Part shown: piece by piece, positions 5,546-11,732 of the stretch
Layout of the letters: the number at the start of each line of letters is the position of its first letter
Numbering within the stretch: position 1 is the stretch's first letter
NCBI GenBank assembly: GCA_937967875.1
Contig: CALBTQ010000750.1
Location: 1-11,732 of the forward strand
Direction of reading: 5' to 3'
DNA: 11,732 bases
Source: an uncultured Pseudomonadota bacterium
GTDB taxonomy: Bacteria; Lernaellota; Lernaellaia; Lernaellales; Lernaellaceae
Notes under the pieces: model-generated
Database searches by the model: none
Told to the model about the DNA's origin: nothing
What the model saw: the letters and a program-made list of their open reading frames with translations, nothing else
Position numbers and translations under genes: made by a program

Positions 5546-6592
5546 ATGCAGAAACAGGGAAATCGCTACGGAACGCACCGGGTCATCGAACCTCAGGGCG
5601 TGCTTCCTCAGCCGGCGCTGCGGCTGAACAACGACATGAGCGAAATCTACGACAACGAAATCCTGTGCGACGTGATCACGCTCAACGTCGATTCGGCCAG
5701 CTTCAAGGCGATCCTCGACCGTGCGGAAGGCCAAGACGACAAGATCAAAGAGATCATGCTCGACATCGTCGGCAAGTTCGGCAAGCACAAGAATCCGTGG
5801 ACCGGCTCGGGCGGCATGTTCATCGGCAAGGTGAACAAAATCGGCGACGCGCTCCAAGACAAGATCGATCTGCGGGAAGGCGACAAGATCGCCAGCCTGG
5901 TCAGCCTGAGCCTGACGCCGCTGCGCATCGACGATATCCTGGCCATTCGTCAGGAAAACGACCAGGTCGACATCAAGGGCCAGGCGATCCTCTTCGAGAG
6001 CGCCATCTGGGCCAAGCTGCCCGCCGACATGGACGAAAAACTCGCCCTCGCCGTGCTGGACGTGGCCGGCGCGCCGGCGCAGGTCGCCAAGCTGGTCAAA
6101 CCGGGCGACACCGTGCTGGTCATCGGGGCCAACGGCAAGAGCGGCATGTTGTGCTGCTACGAGGCGAAAAAGCGCGCGGGCATCACCGGCCAGGTGATCG
6201 GCACGATCCGCCGCGAGGACGCGCGCGCCCTGGTGGAAAATTCCGGCTTCGTGGACGAGGTCATCAACGCCGCCGGCGACGATGCGCTGGGCATGCTCGC
6301 CGCGGTGGAAAAAGCGACCGACGGCCGACTGGCCGACGTAGTCATCAACTGCGTCAGCCGCGAGAATTGCGAAATGGGCTCGATCCTGCCCTGCAAAGAC
6401 GGCGGGCTGGTCTATTTCTTCTCGATGGCCACCAGCTTCACCAAAGCGGCGCTGGGCGCGGAAGGCATCGGCAAGGACGTAACGATGATCATCGGCAACG
6501 GTTACACCAAACACCACGCCGCGATCACGCTGAACCTGATGCGCGAATCCGAGTACCTGCGCAAGCATTACACCGAACGCTACGTGAAATAG
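5546..6592 (+). CDS. kdd: L-erythro-3,5-diaminohexanoate dehydrogenase
   Basis: Kdd oxidatively deaminates 3,5-diaminohexanoate to 5-amino-3-oxohexanoate, using NAD(P)+ and releasing ammonium. It sits between the aminomutases and Kce. The protein has 348 residues, the usual length. It shows a GroES-like N-terminal half with GTHRVIEPQGVLPQPA and a GSGGMFIGKVN segment near 87. A Rossmann fold follows, with VLVIGANGKSGM (nucleotide-binding loop at 194-200), and the C-terminal region contains the GNGYTKHHA segment near 317. The ATG at 5546 is 11 bases after the kce stop and 10 bases separate kdd from kamA, consistent with a single transcript. The assignment rests on family resemblance and on the complete pathway around it. 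Confidence 0.92.
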   Translation: MQKQGNRYGTHRVIEPQGVLPQPALRLNNDMSEIYDNEILCDVITLNVDSASFKAILDRAEGQDDKIKEIMLDIVGKFGKHKNPWTGSGGMFIGKVNKIGDALQDKIDLREGDKIASLVSLSLTPLRIDDILAIRQENDQVDIKGQAILFESAIWAKLPADMDEKLALAVLDVAGAPAQVAKLVKPGDTVLVIGANGKSGMLCCYEAKKRAGITGQVIGTIRREDARALVENSGFVDEVINAAGDDALGMLAAVEKATDGRLADVVINCVSRENCEMGSILPCKDGGLVYFFSMATSFTKAALGAEGIGKDVTMIIGNGYTKHHAAITLNLMRESEYLRKHYTERYVK

Positions 6593-6595
6593 AGG
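6591..6595 (+). promoter_or_regulatory. Shine-Dalgarno site deciding the kamA start
   Basis: AGAGG, which overlaps the kdd stop codon, lies 7 bases before the ATG at 6603. The in-frame TTG at 6597 is only 1 base away, so the ATG is the better start. Confidence 0.6.
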
Positions 6596-6602
6596 ATTGG
6601 AC

Positions 6603-7850
6603 ATGACCAAGACCAAGCCCCTGAAAGCATATGCCGACGTGGCGCCCCAGGATTGGGCCGACTGGAAATGGCAGATCCGCAACCGGATCACCTCCGTCGC
6701 CAAACTGCGCGAGGTGTTCCCCGCGATCGGCGACGAAGAAGCCGCTGCCGTCGGGCGCGTGCTCGGGCGGTTCCGCATGGCCATCACGCCCTACTACGCC
6801 TCGTTGATCGACATCGCCAATCCGCGTTGCCCGGTGCGCCAACAGGCGATTCCCTCCGGCGCGGAATTGTACGAAGCGGTCGGCGACATGGCCGATCCGC
6901 TGGAAGAGGATCGAGACCGCATCGCCCCGGGGCTGACCCATCGCTATCCGGATCGCGTGCTGATGCTGCTGACCGACGTGTGCAACATGTACTGCCGTCA
7001 TTGCACGCGCCGGCGGCTGGTCGGCGAACGCGACGCGGCGTACAACGACGAAATCATCGACGCGCAGATCGAAGCGATCAAACGACGGCCGCAGGTGCGC
7101 GACATCGTCATCAGCGGCGGCGATCCGCTGACCATGGGCGACCGCAAGCTGGAGTCGATCCTCAAACGCTTGCGCGCCATCGAGCACATTCAGATTCTAC
7201 GCATCGGCACGCGCAGCCCGGTGGTCAATCCGTTCCGCATCACGCCGGAACTGGTCAAGATGCTGGCCAAGTATCATCCGCTGTACGTGAACACGCACTT
7301 CAACCATTACAAGGAACTCACGCCCGAGGCCGTCGCCGCGTGCGAGCGGCTGGCCAACGGCGGCATTCCGCTGGGCAACCAGTCGGTGTTGCTGCGCAAC
7401 GTCAACGACTGCCCCCACATCATGAAGAAGTTGATGCACGGGCTGCTCATGGCCCGCGTGCGCCCCTACTACATTTACCAATGCGATCTGTCGCAGGGCA
7501 TCAGCCATTTCCGCACCAGCGTCGGCAAGGGCATCGAGATCATCGAAAGCCTGCGCGGTCATACCTCGGGCCTGGCCGTGCCGACCTTCGTGGTCGATTG
7601 CCCGGCGGGCGGCGGCAAGGTGCCGTTGATGCCCAATTACACGATCAGTCGCAGCGACGACAAAATCGTATTGCGCAACTACGAGGGCGCGATCACCGTG
7701 TACAAGGAACCGCACAGCTTCGAGTCGATCTGCGGACACGATCCGGCCTGCGCCGAAACGCGCTATCAGGACGTCGACGGACCGGCCAAGCTGTTGCGTT
7801 GCACGCACATGGCCATCGAGCCGAAGTTTCGAAAGTTGAAGAAGCATTGA
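6603..7850 (+). CDS. kamA: L-lysine 2,3-aminomutase
   Basis: KamA converts L-lysine to L-beta-lysine with S-adenosylmethionine, a 4Fe-4S cluster and pyridoxal phosphate, the first step of the pathway. The 415 residues match the 416 of the Clostridium subterminale enzyme. CNMYCRHC (Cys 127, 131, 134) is the CX3CX2C cluster motif. Asp 295 (QCDLSQG) and Asp 332 (VVDCPAGGGK) correspond to Asp293 and Asp330, which bind the lysine side-chain amine. Lys 339 corresponds to the PLP lysine Lys337. Retention of both aspartates favours lysine over other aminomutase substrates such as glutamate. Cys 270 matches zinc ligand Cys268, but the C-terminal ligand motif reads CGHDPAC (377-383) where the clostridial enzyme has CNCDVC, so His 379 stands at one Cys position. 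kamA overlaps the start of the next gene by 4 bases. Confidence 0.95.
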   Translation: MTKTKPLKAYADVAPQDWADWKWQIRNRITSVAKLREVFPAIGDEEAAAVGRVLGRFRMAITPYYASLIDIANPRCPVRQQAIPSGAELYEAVGDMADPLEEDRDRIAPGLTHRYPDRVLMLLTDVCNMYCRHCTRRRLVGERDAAYNDEIIDAQIEAIKRRPQVRDIVISGGDPLTMGDRKLESILKRLRAIEHIQILRIGTRSPVVNPFRITPELVKMLAKYHPLYVNTHFNHYKELTPEAVAACERLANGGIPLGNQSVLLRNVNDCPHIMKKLMHGLLMARVRPYYIYQCDLSQGISHFRTSVGKGIEIIESLRGHTSGLAVPTFVVDCPAGGGKVPLMPNYTISRSDDKIVLRNYEGAITVYKEPHSFESICGHDPACAETRYQDVDGPAKLLRCTHMAIEPKFRKLKKH

Positions 7851-8818
7851 TCGTTTTGCGGACCATCGCCGGCGAAAGCGGACCGCTGTTTATCGTCGGC
7901 TCCTGCAAAAACGCCGGCAAAACGACGCTGCTCAATTTCCTCAATCGCGAATTGAGCGAACGTCTGTCCGTGCCGCCGGCGCTGGCGACCATCGGTCGCG
8001 ACGGCGAGGCCGAGGACATCATCTGGCGGCATCCGAAACCGCCGGTGACGCTGCGACCGGGCAATCTGTTCGTCACCACCGAAGGCGAATGCGCCCGGTT
8101 GGGCGACGCCGCTGAGCAACTCGAACGATTGCCCTTTCGCACGATGCTCGGCGCGGTGGTCATCGGCCGGGCGCAACGCGATTGCGCCGTGGAGATCATC
8201 GGGCCCGACACCAACGCCGAGTTGTGGACGGCGCTGGAGCGCTTGAAAACACAAGGCGCAACGCACATGCTGGTCGACGGGGCTTATGAGCGCCGCACGC
8301 AGGTCGCCGCGCACGACGGCGCGCGGCTGGCGCTGGTCGTTTCGGCCGACGTCGCGCCCGAGCCGGAAGGCGTCGTCGCCTGGCTGGCCCATCAGGTGGA
8401 GCTGTACGCCCTGCCCGCGTCGCCGCCGGAGCTGCCGTGGGAAGACGATCTGCCCCTCGGCCTGCACTGGCTCGAAGGCGATCGTCGGCGGGCCGAGCCA
8501 TGCGACGCGACGGCCGTCTGTTGCGTCGGACCGTTGACCGACGAGATGGTTGAAACCCATCTGGACGAACTGCGCGCCGTGCCCCTGATCGTCGAGGACG
8601 CGACGAAGATCTTCGTTGACCGTCCGGCGTGGCGCAAACTACGACGAAAGTCGCCCGGCGTTTTCGTGCGGCGCACCCTGCGTTTGCTGCTGGTCGCCGC
8701 CAATCCGCACGGGCTGTTGCGGCATTGGGAGCCGCAATCCTTTTTCGCGCAATTGCACGCGGCCGCGCCCCATCTGCCCTTACTGGATGTGGTCGCCGGT
8801 CTGCGGCACGAACCGTAA
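7847..8818 (+). CDS. kamB: KamB-like P-loop protein, probable lysine 5,6-aminomutase reactivase subunit
   Basis: The protein has 323 residues if it starts at TTG 7847, which overlaps the kamA stop codon; TTG 7856 is an alternative and there is no suitable ATG. A P-loop follows at once, VGSCKNAGKTT (17-27), resembling the AKNAGKT loop of KamB/OraX-type proteins. A Walker B-like MLVDGA is near 141. The C-terminal third has VEDATKIFVD (about 249), LLVAANPHG (about 281) and LPLLDVV (about 310), a pattern I recall from KamB proteins. KamB and the MutS-like KamC are thought to reactivate 5,6-aminomutase, expelling damaged B12 cofactor at the cost of ATP. Position between kamA and kamD supports this role. 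The usual neighbour kamC is missing here. Family assignment is moderately sure; the reactivase activity is inferred. Confidence 0.7.
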   Translation: MIVLRTIAGESGPLFIVGSCKNAGKTTLLNFLNRELSERLSVPPALATIGRDGEAEDIIWRHPKPPVTLRPGNLFVTTEGECARLGDAAEQLERLPFRTMLGAVVIGRAQRDCAVEIIGPDTNAELWTALERLKTQGATHMLVDGAYERRTQVAAHDGARLALVVSADVAPEPEGVVAWLAHQVELYALPASPPELPWEDDLPLGLHWLEGDRRRAEPCDATAVCCVGPLTDEMVETHLDELRAVPLIVEDATKIFVDRPAWRKLRRKSPGVFVRRTLRLLLVAANPHGLLRHWEPQSFFAQLHAAAPHLPLLDVVAGLRHEP

Positions 8819-8850
8819 CGCATACGTTTTTTCATCGACGAGGTGCAGCA

Positions 8851-10404
8851 ATGCGTCTGGGACTGGATACCGGGAAAATCGCCCACGCGCGCGAGTTGGC
8901 CCGCGCGGTCACCAAGCCGGTCTTGGAACTGATTTTCGCGCATACAACCGACAGCGTCGAACGCGCCACCCTACGCCTGATGGGCCTGGAAGGCGCCGAC
9001 GCCGACGGCGTGCCCTATGCCAACGTGCTGGTAAAGCATCTGCGCTCGCGCCTGGACGAAGGACTCGCCCCGCTGGCCGCGCAGGCGGCGCAGGAGCGCG
9101 GTCTGTCGCTCAACGAACTGGCCAAGGCGGTGAGCGAGGAAAAAATCGATCTGCGCGCCTATTGCCCCGCCGATCCGGCCGCGGCGTGTGCACAGGCGGA
9201 ACGGCTGATCCGCCGGCGCCTGACGCGCATCGACGAAATGCTGCAAACGCGCGAACGCTATCTGACCGAGTTTGGCATAAATCAGCCTCCGTGGCTGTAC
9301 GTGATCGTCGCGACCGGCAACATCCACGAAGACGCCGTACAGGCGAAAATGGCCGTGCGCCAGGGCGCAACGGTGATCGCAGTCATCCGCTCGACCGCGC
9401 AAAGCCTACTGGATTTCGTGCCCGAGGGCATCACCACCGAGGGTTTCGGCGGCACTTACGCGACGCAGGCGAATTTCCGCTATATGCGAGACGCGCTCGA
9501 CGACGTGGGGCGCGAGGTGCGCCGCTACGTGTATCTGGTCAACTACGCTTCGGGTCTGTGCATGCCGGAGATCGCGGCGATGGGCGCGCTCGAAGGCCTG
9601 GATATGATGCTCAACGATTCGATGTACGGCATTCTGTTTCGCGACATCAATCCGCTGCGCACCTTCGTCGATCAGCATCTGAGCCGCATGATCAGCGCCT
9701 ACGGCGAAATAATCATCAACACCGGCGAGGACAATTACCTGACCACCGCCGACGCCGTCGAGGCCGCGCACACCGTGCTGGCCAGCGATCTGCTCAACGA
9801 ACGCTTCGCCTATGAAGCCGGGCTGCCCGCGCATCTGATGGGTCTGGGCCACGCCTTCGAGGTCAAGCCCGAACTGCCCGACAGCTATCTGTACGAACTG
9901 GCGCAGGCGTTGTTGATCCGCGAGGTGTTCCCCGCACATCCGATCAAGTACATGCCGCCGACCAAGCACATGACCGGCGACATCTTCCGCGGCTACGCGA
10001 TGAACACAATGTTCAACTTCACCGGCGTGCTCACCGGCCAGGGCATCCAGTTGTTGGGGATGCTCACCGAGGCGATGCACACGCCGTACCTGATGGATCG
10101 CGCCCTGGCGATCAAGAACGCCAAGATGATTTTCAACAGCGCGCGCGGCCTGAGCGACTGCCTGGAGATCAAGCCCGGCTCGTGGCTGGTGCAACGCGCC
10201 GACGCGGTGCTGGACAAGGCGATCGCCATGCTCGCCACGATCGCCGACATCGGCCTGTTCAAGGCCATCGAACAGGGCATGTTCGCCGACATCAAACGCG
10301 CGCCCGACGGCGGCAAAGGCGGCGACGGCGTCGTGAAAAAAGCGGCGACGTACTGCAATCCGCTGCCGGCCATCCTGGGGGAGAAGATCCATGGACGCCA
10401 CTAA
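8851..10404 (+). CDS. kamD: Lysine 5,6-aminomutase, alpha subunit
   Basis: KamD is the large subunit of the adenosylcobalamin- and PLP-dependent 5,6-aminomutase. This enzyme moves the terminal amino group of L-beta-lysine (or D-lysine) to carbon 5, forming 3,5-diaminohexanoate with the beta subunit KamE. The 517 residues match the family length of about 516-520. An N-terminal helical part (1-140) leads into the TIM barrel, which starts near PPWLYVIVATGNIHEDAVQ. Arg 180, Ser 185, Tyr 259, Arg 264 and Asn 295 lie at a constant offset of four from residues I recall as PLP contacts in the Clostridium sticklandii enzyme (184, 189, 263, 268, 299). The ATG at 8851 has AGGTG 5 bases upstream. It follows the kamB-like gene after 32 bases and overlaps kamE by 14 bases. 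Confidence 0.95.
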   Translation: MRLGLDTGKIAHARELARAVTKPVLELIFAHTTDSVERATLRLMGLEGADADGVPYANVLVKHLRSRLDEGLAPLAAQAAQERGLSLNELAKAVSEEKIDLRAYCPADPAAACAQAERLIRRRLTRIDEMLQTRERYLTEFGINQPPWLYVIVATGNIHEDAVQAKMAVRQGATVIAVIRSTAQSLLDFVPEGITTEGFGGTYATQANFRYMRDALDDVGREVRRYVYLVNYASGLCMPEIAAMGALEGLDMMLNDSMYGILFRDINPLRTFVDQHLSRMISAYGEIIINTGEDNYLTTADAVEAAHTVLASDLLNERFAYEAGLPAHLMGLGHAFEVKPELPDSYLYELAQALLIREVFPAHPIKYMPPTKHMTGDIFRGYAMNTMFNFTGVLTGQGIQLLGMLTEAMHTPYLMDRALAIKNAKMIFNSARGLSDCLEIKPGSWLVQRADAVLDKAIAMLATIADIGLFKAIEQGMFADIKRAPDGGKGGDGVVKKAATYCNPLPAILGEKIHGRH

Positions 10405-11152
10405 TGTGAAACAGGTCGATCCGACCAAGGTTCGTCCCTACGGCGATACGCTCGACGACGGCGCCCTGCAGATGAGCTTCACGCTGCCCCTGCCCTTGAC
10501 GCCCGAATCGATCGAAGCGGCCAAGCAGACCGCCCTGGGGCTGGGTCTGCGCGACGCGTCGGTGGTGCACAGCGAAGACCTGGGCGGCTACAGCTTCTTC
10601 GTCGTCTACGGCCACACGCGCAAGACGATCGACCTGACGCAGATCCACGTGCCCAAGGTCGAAACCAAGGTCTACTCGCGCGAGCAGATCAACGAGCAAA
10701 TCCGCACCCGCTTCGGCCGCAAGCTGGTCGTCGTGGGCGCATGCATCGGCACCGACGCGCACACCGTGGGCATCGACGCGATCATGAACATGAAGGGCTT
10801 CGACGGCCATTACGGCCTGGAGCGTTACGAGATGATCGAGGCCTTCAACCTCGGCGCGCAGGTGCCGCCGGAAAAATTGCTGCAATTCGCCGTCGACCAT
10901 AAAGCCGACGCGATTCTGATCAGCCAGGTCGTCACCGGTCGCGGCTTCCACAAACAGAATCTGACGCGGATGGTCGAACTGGTCGAAGCGGCGGGCATCC
11001 GGCAACGCACGCTGCTGATCTGCGGCGGGCCGCGCATCGACCATCGCCTCGCGCTGGAATTGGGTTTCGACGCCGGCTTCGGTCGCGGCGCCTACGCCGA
11101 ACACGTCGCCGGGTTCATCGTCGAGAAGATGAGCGAACGCAGCCTCGTTTAG
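10391..11152 (+). CDS. kamE: Lysine 5,6-aminomutase, beta (cobalamin-binding) subunit
   Basis: KamE is the small subunit of 5,6-aminomutase and holds adenosylcobalamin and the PLP lysine. The protein has 253 residues, close to the usual 260. Residues about 25-90 form the dimerisation domain (KVRPYGDTLDDGALQMSF, then GYSFFVVYGHT). Residues about 110-245 are the Rossmann-like B12 domain with DAHTVG (122-127), the DxHxxG motif whose His 124 ligates cobalt. Lys 135 in IMNMKGFDGHYG is 11 residues further on, the same spacing as His133-Lys144 in Clostridium sticklandii, so it is the PLP Schiff-base lysine. SQVVTG near 178 and ICGGPRI near 210 continue the B12 domain. The start codon lies inside kamD with GGGGGAG just upstream, consistent with coupled translation giving equal subunit amounts. 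Confidence 0.95.
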   Translation: MDATNVKQVDPTKVRPYGDTLDDGALQMSFTLPLPLTPESIEAAKQTALGLGLRDASVVHSEDLGGYSFFVVYGHTRKTIDLTQIHVPKVETKVYSREQINEQIRTRFGRKLVVVGACIGTDAHTVGIDAIMNMKGFDGHYGLERYEMIEAFNLGAQVPPEKLLQFAVDHKADAILISQVVTGRGFHKQNLTRMVELVEAAGIRQRTLLICGGPRIDHRLALELGFDAGFGRGAYAEHVAGFIVEKMSERSLV

Positions 11153-11222
11153 TCGCGTTTTCACCGCTGGCCACCGCCGCGATCGTGGTGTTACCATAGC
11201 TTGAATTTCCCCGGAGACGACG

Positions 11223-11732
11223 ATGCTGGAAGTTCAGGCTTTCGGGCCGGTCACCCAATTTCGCCTAAGCCACGAGATCAACGGCACGGCTGTGTATTGG
11301 GTCGCCGCCTACCTGGTCGACGGCTTGCTCATCGACGCCGGGTGCCGCTTCACCTGCAAGCAACTTATGGACGCGTTGCGCGATTACGAAATCACCCAAG
11401 TGGTCAACACCCACTGGCACGAGGATCACGTCGGCGCCGATAAACTGCTGCATGAAACGCGCGGCGTGCCCGTGTATGCGCACGCCGATTCCCTGCCGCG
11501 CATCGCCGCCAAACAACCGTTGTACCCGTATCAGGAACTGGTGTGGGGGTATCCGGATTTATTCACGCCGCTGCCGTTGGGCGACGAGGTCGTCACGCCC
11601 ACTCATCGCTTCCGGGTCGTGGCAACGCCGGGGCACAGCGTCGGTCATGTAGTGTTGTTCGAGCCGCGCGAGCGGCGTTTGTTTTCCGGCGACATCTTCG
11701 TGCGCATCGAGCCAAAGGTGCTGCGCGCCGAT
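11223..11732 (+). CDS. Metallo-beta-lactamase-fold hydrolase, C-terminally cut by the window end
   Basis: An open frame from the ATG at 11223 continues without a stop through the last base, giving 170 residues of an incomplete protein. GGAG at 11213-11216 lies 6 bases before the start. The metal-binding motif THWHEDHVG (63-71) is the HxHxDH signature. Later ligands are His 138 in TPGHSVGH and Asp 157 in FSGDIF, so the dinuclear zinc or iron site is intact as far as visible; the final His would be beyond the window. The substrate is unknown; such hydrolases include glyoxalase II-like thioesterases, lactonases and phosphodiesterases. It follows kamE by 70 bases with no convincing terminator, so it may be cotranscribed with the lysine genes. 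A weak extended -10-like TGTTACCAT at 11189-11197 could also give it a promoter of its own. Confidence 0.85.
   Translation, partial: MLEVQAFGPVTQFRLSHEINGTAVYWVAAYLVDGLLIDAGCRFTCKQLMDALRDYEITQVVNTHWHEDHVGADKLLHETRGVPVYAHADSLPRIAAKQPLYPYQELVWGYPDLFTPLPLGDEVVTPTHRFRVVATPGHSVGHVVLFEPRERRLFSGDIFVRIEPKVLRAD

Noticed and set aside
5453..6787. 444-codon open frame on the minus strand across kdd
   Set aside because: It is antisense to kdd and the kamA start, with no motif; the plus-strand enzymes explain the region.
6653..7846. Upstream part of a 721-codon frame leading into the KamB-like gene
   Set aside because: This part is a shadow of kamA. The motif-bearing protein begins only after the kamA stop, so no fusion is called.
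8629..8850. N-terminal extension of KamD
   Set aside because: It overlaps the KamB-like gene in another frame. The ATG at 8851 has a ribosome binding site and gives the family's usual N-terminus and length.
11171..11188. Possible hairpin between kamE and the MBL gene
   Set aside because: CCAC and GTGG can pair over a 10-base loop, but the stem is short and no T run follows, so it is not a credible intrinsic terminator.

Overview
The window reads as the left end of a metagenome or draft contig from an unidentified GC-rich bacterium. Bases 1-50 are not genomic: they match the Illumina P5/TruSeq universal adapter at 49 of 50 positions, so the biological sequence begins near base 51. GC-rich codon use, Shine-Dalgarno sites before nearly every gene and a small exported protein with an AgmX/PglI-type C-terminal domain (a fold common in myxobacteria and relatives) suggest a deltaproteobacterium-like or neighbouring lineage. 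This placement is inference. No rRNA, tRNA, CRISPR array or insertion sequence was seen.

Left block (94-4505). A plus-strand gene fuses a TatD-family metal-dependent hydrolase to a radical SAM domain. After it comes a short secreted protein with its own extended -10 promoter. It is convergent with a two-gene minus-strand unit: an acyl-CoA (propionyl/methylmalonyl-CoA) carboxyltransferase beta subunit, then a short GlmU-like nucleotidyltransferase that lacks the acetyltransferase active site. The convergent stop codons touch, with no base between them.

Divergent control region (4506-4718). About 210 bases separate the carboxyltransferase from the lysine genes. They carry a candidate promoter for each direction, a palindrome and a repeated GCGAAAAGG.

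Lysine-fermentation operon (4719-11152, plus strand): kce, kdd, kamA, kamB-like, kamD, kamE, tightly packed and mostly overlapping or a few bases apart. Together they encode L-lysine -> L-beta-lysine (KamA), -> 3,5-diaminohexanoate (KamDE, B12 and PLP), -> 5-amino-3-oxohexanoate (Kdd, NAD), -> 3-aminobutyryl-CoA plus acetoacetate (Kce, with acetyl-CoA). Catalytic residues are visible in each enzyme. The last specific enzyme, Kal, is not in the window. Neither is KamC, the MutS-like partner normally found with the KamB reactivase; KamB is followed directly by kamD.

Right edge (11223-11732). A metallo-beta-lactamase-fold hydrolase starts 70 bases after kamE and runs off the window.

I did not find a wholly new system. 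The best leads are KamB without an adjacent KamC, the altered zinc-ligand motif in KamA, the TatD-radical SAM fusion, the truncated GlmU and the divergent control region. The adapter is the clearest anomaly and should be trimmed.
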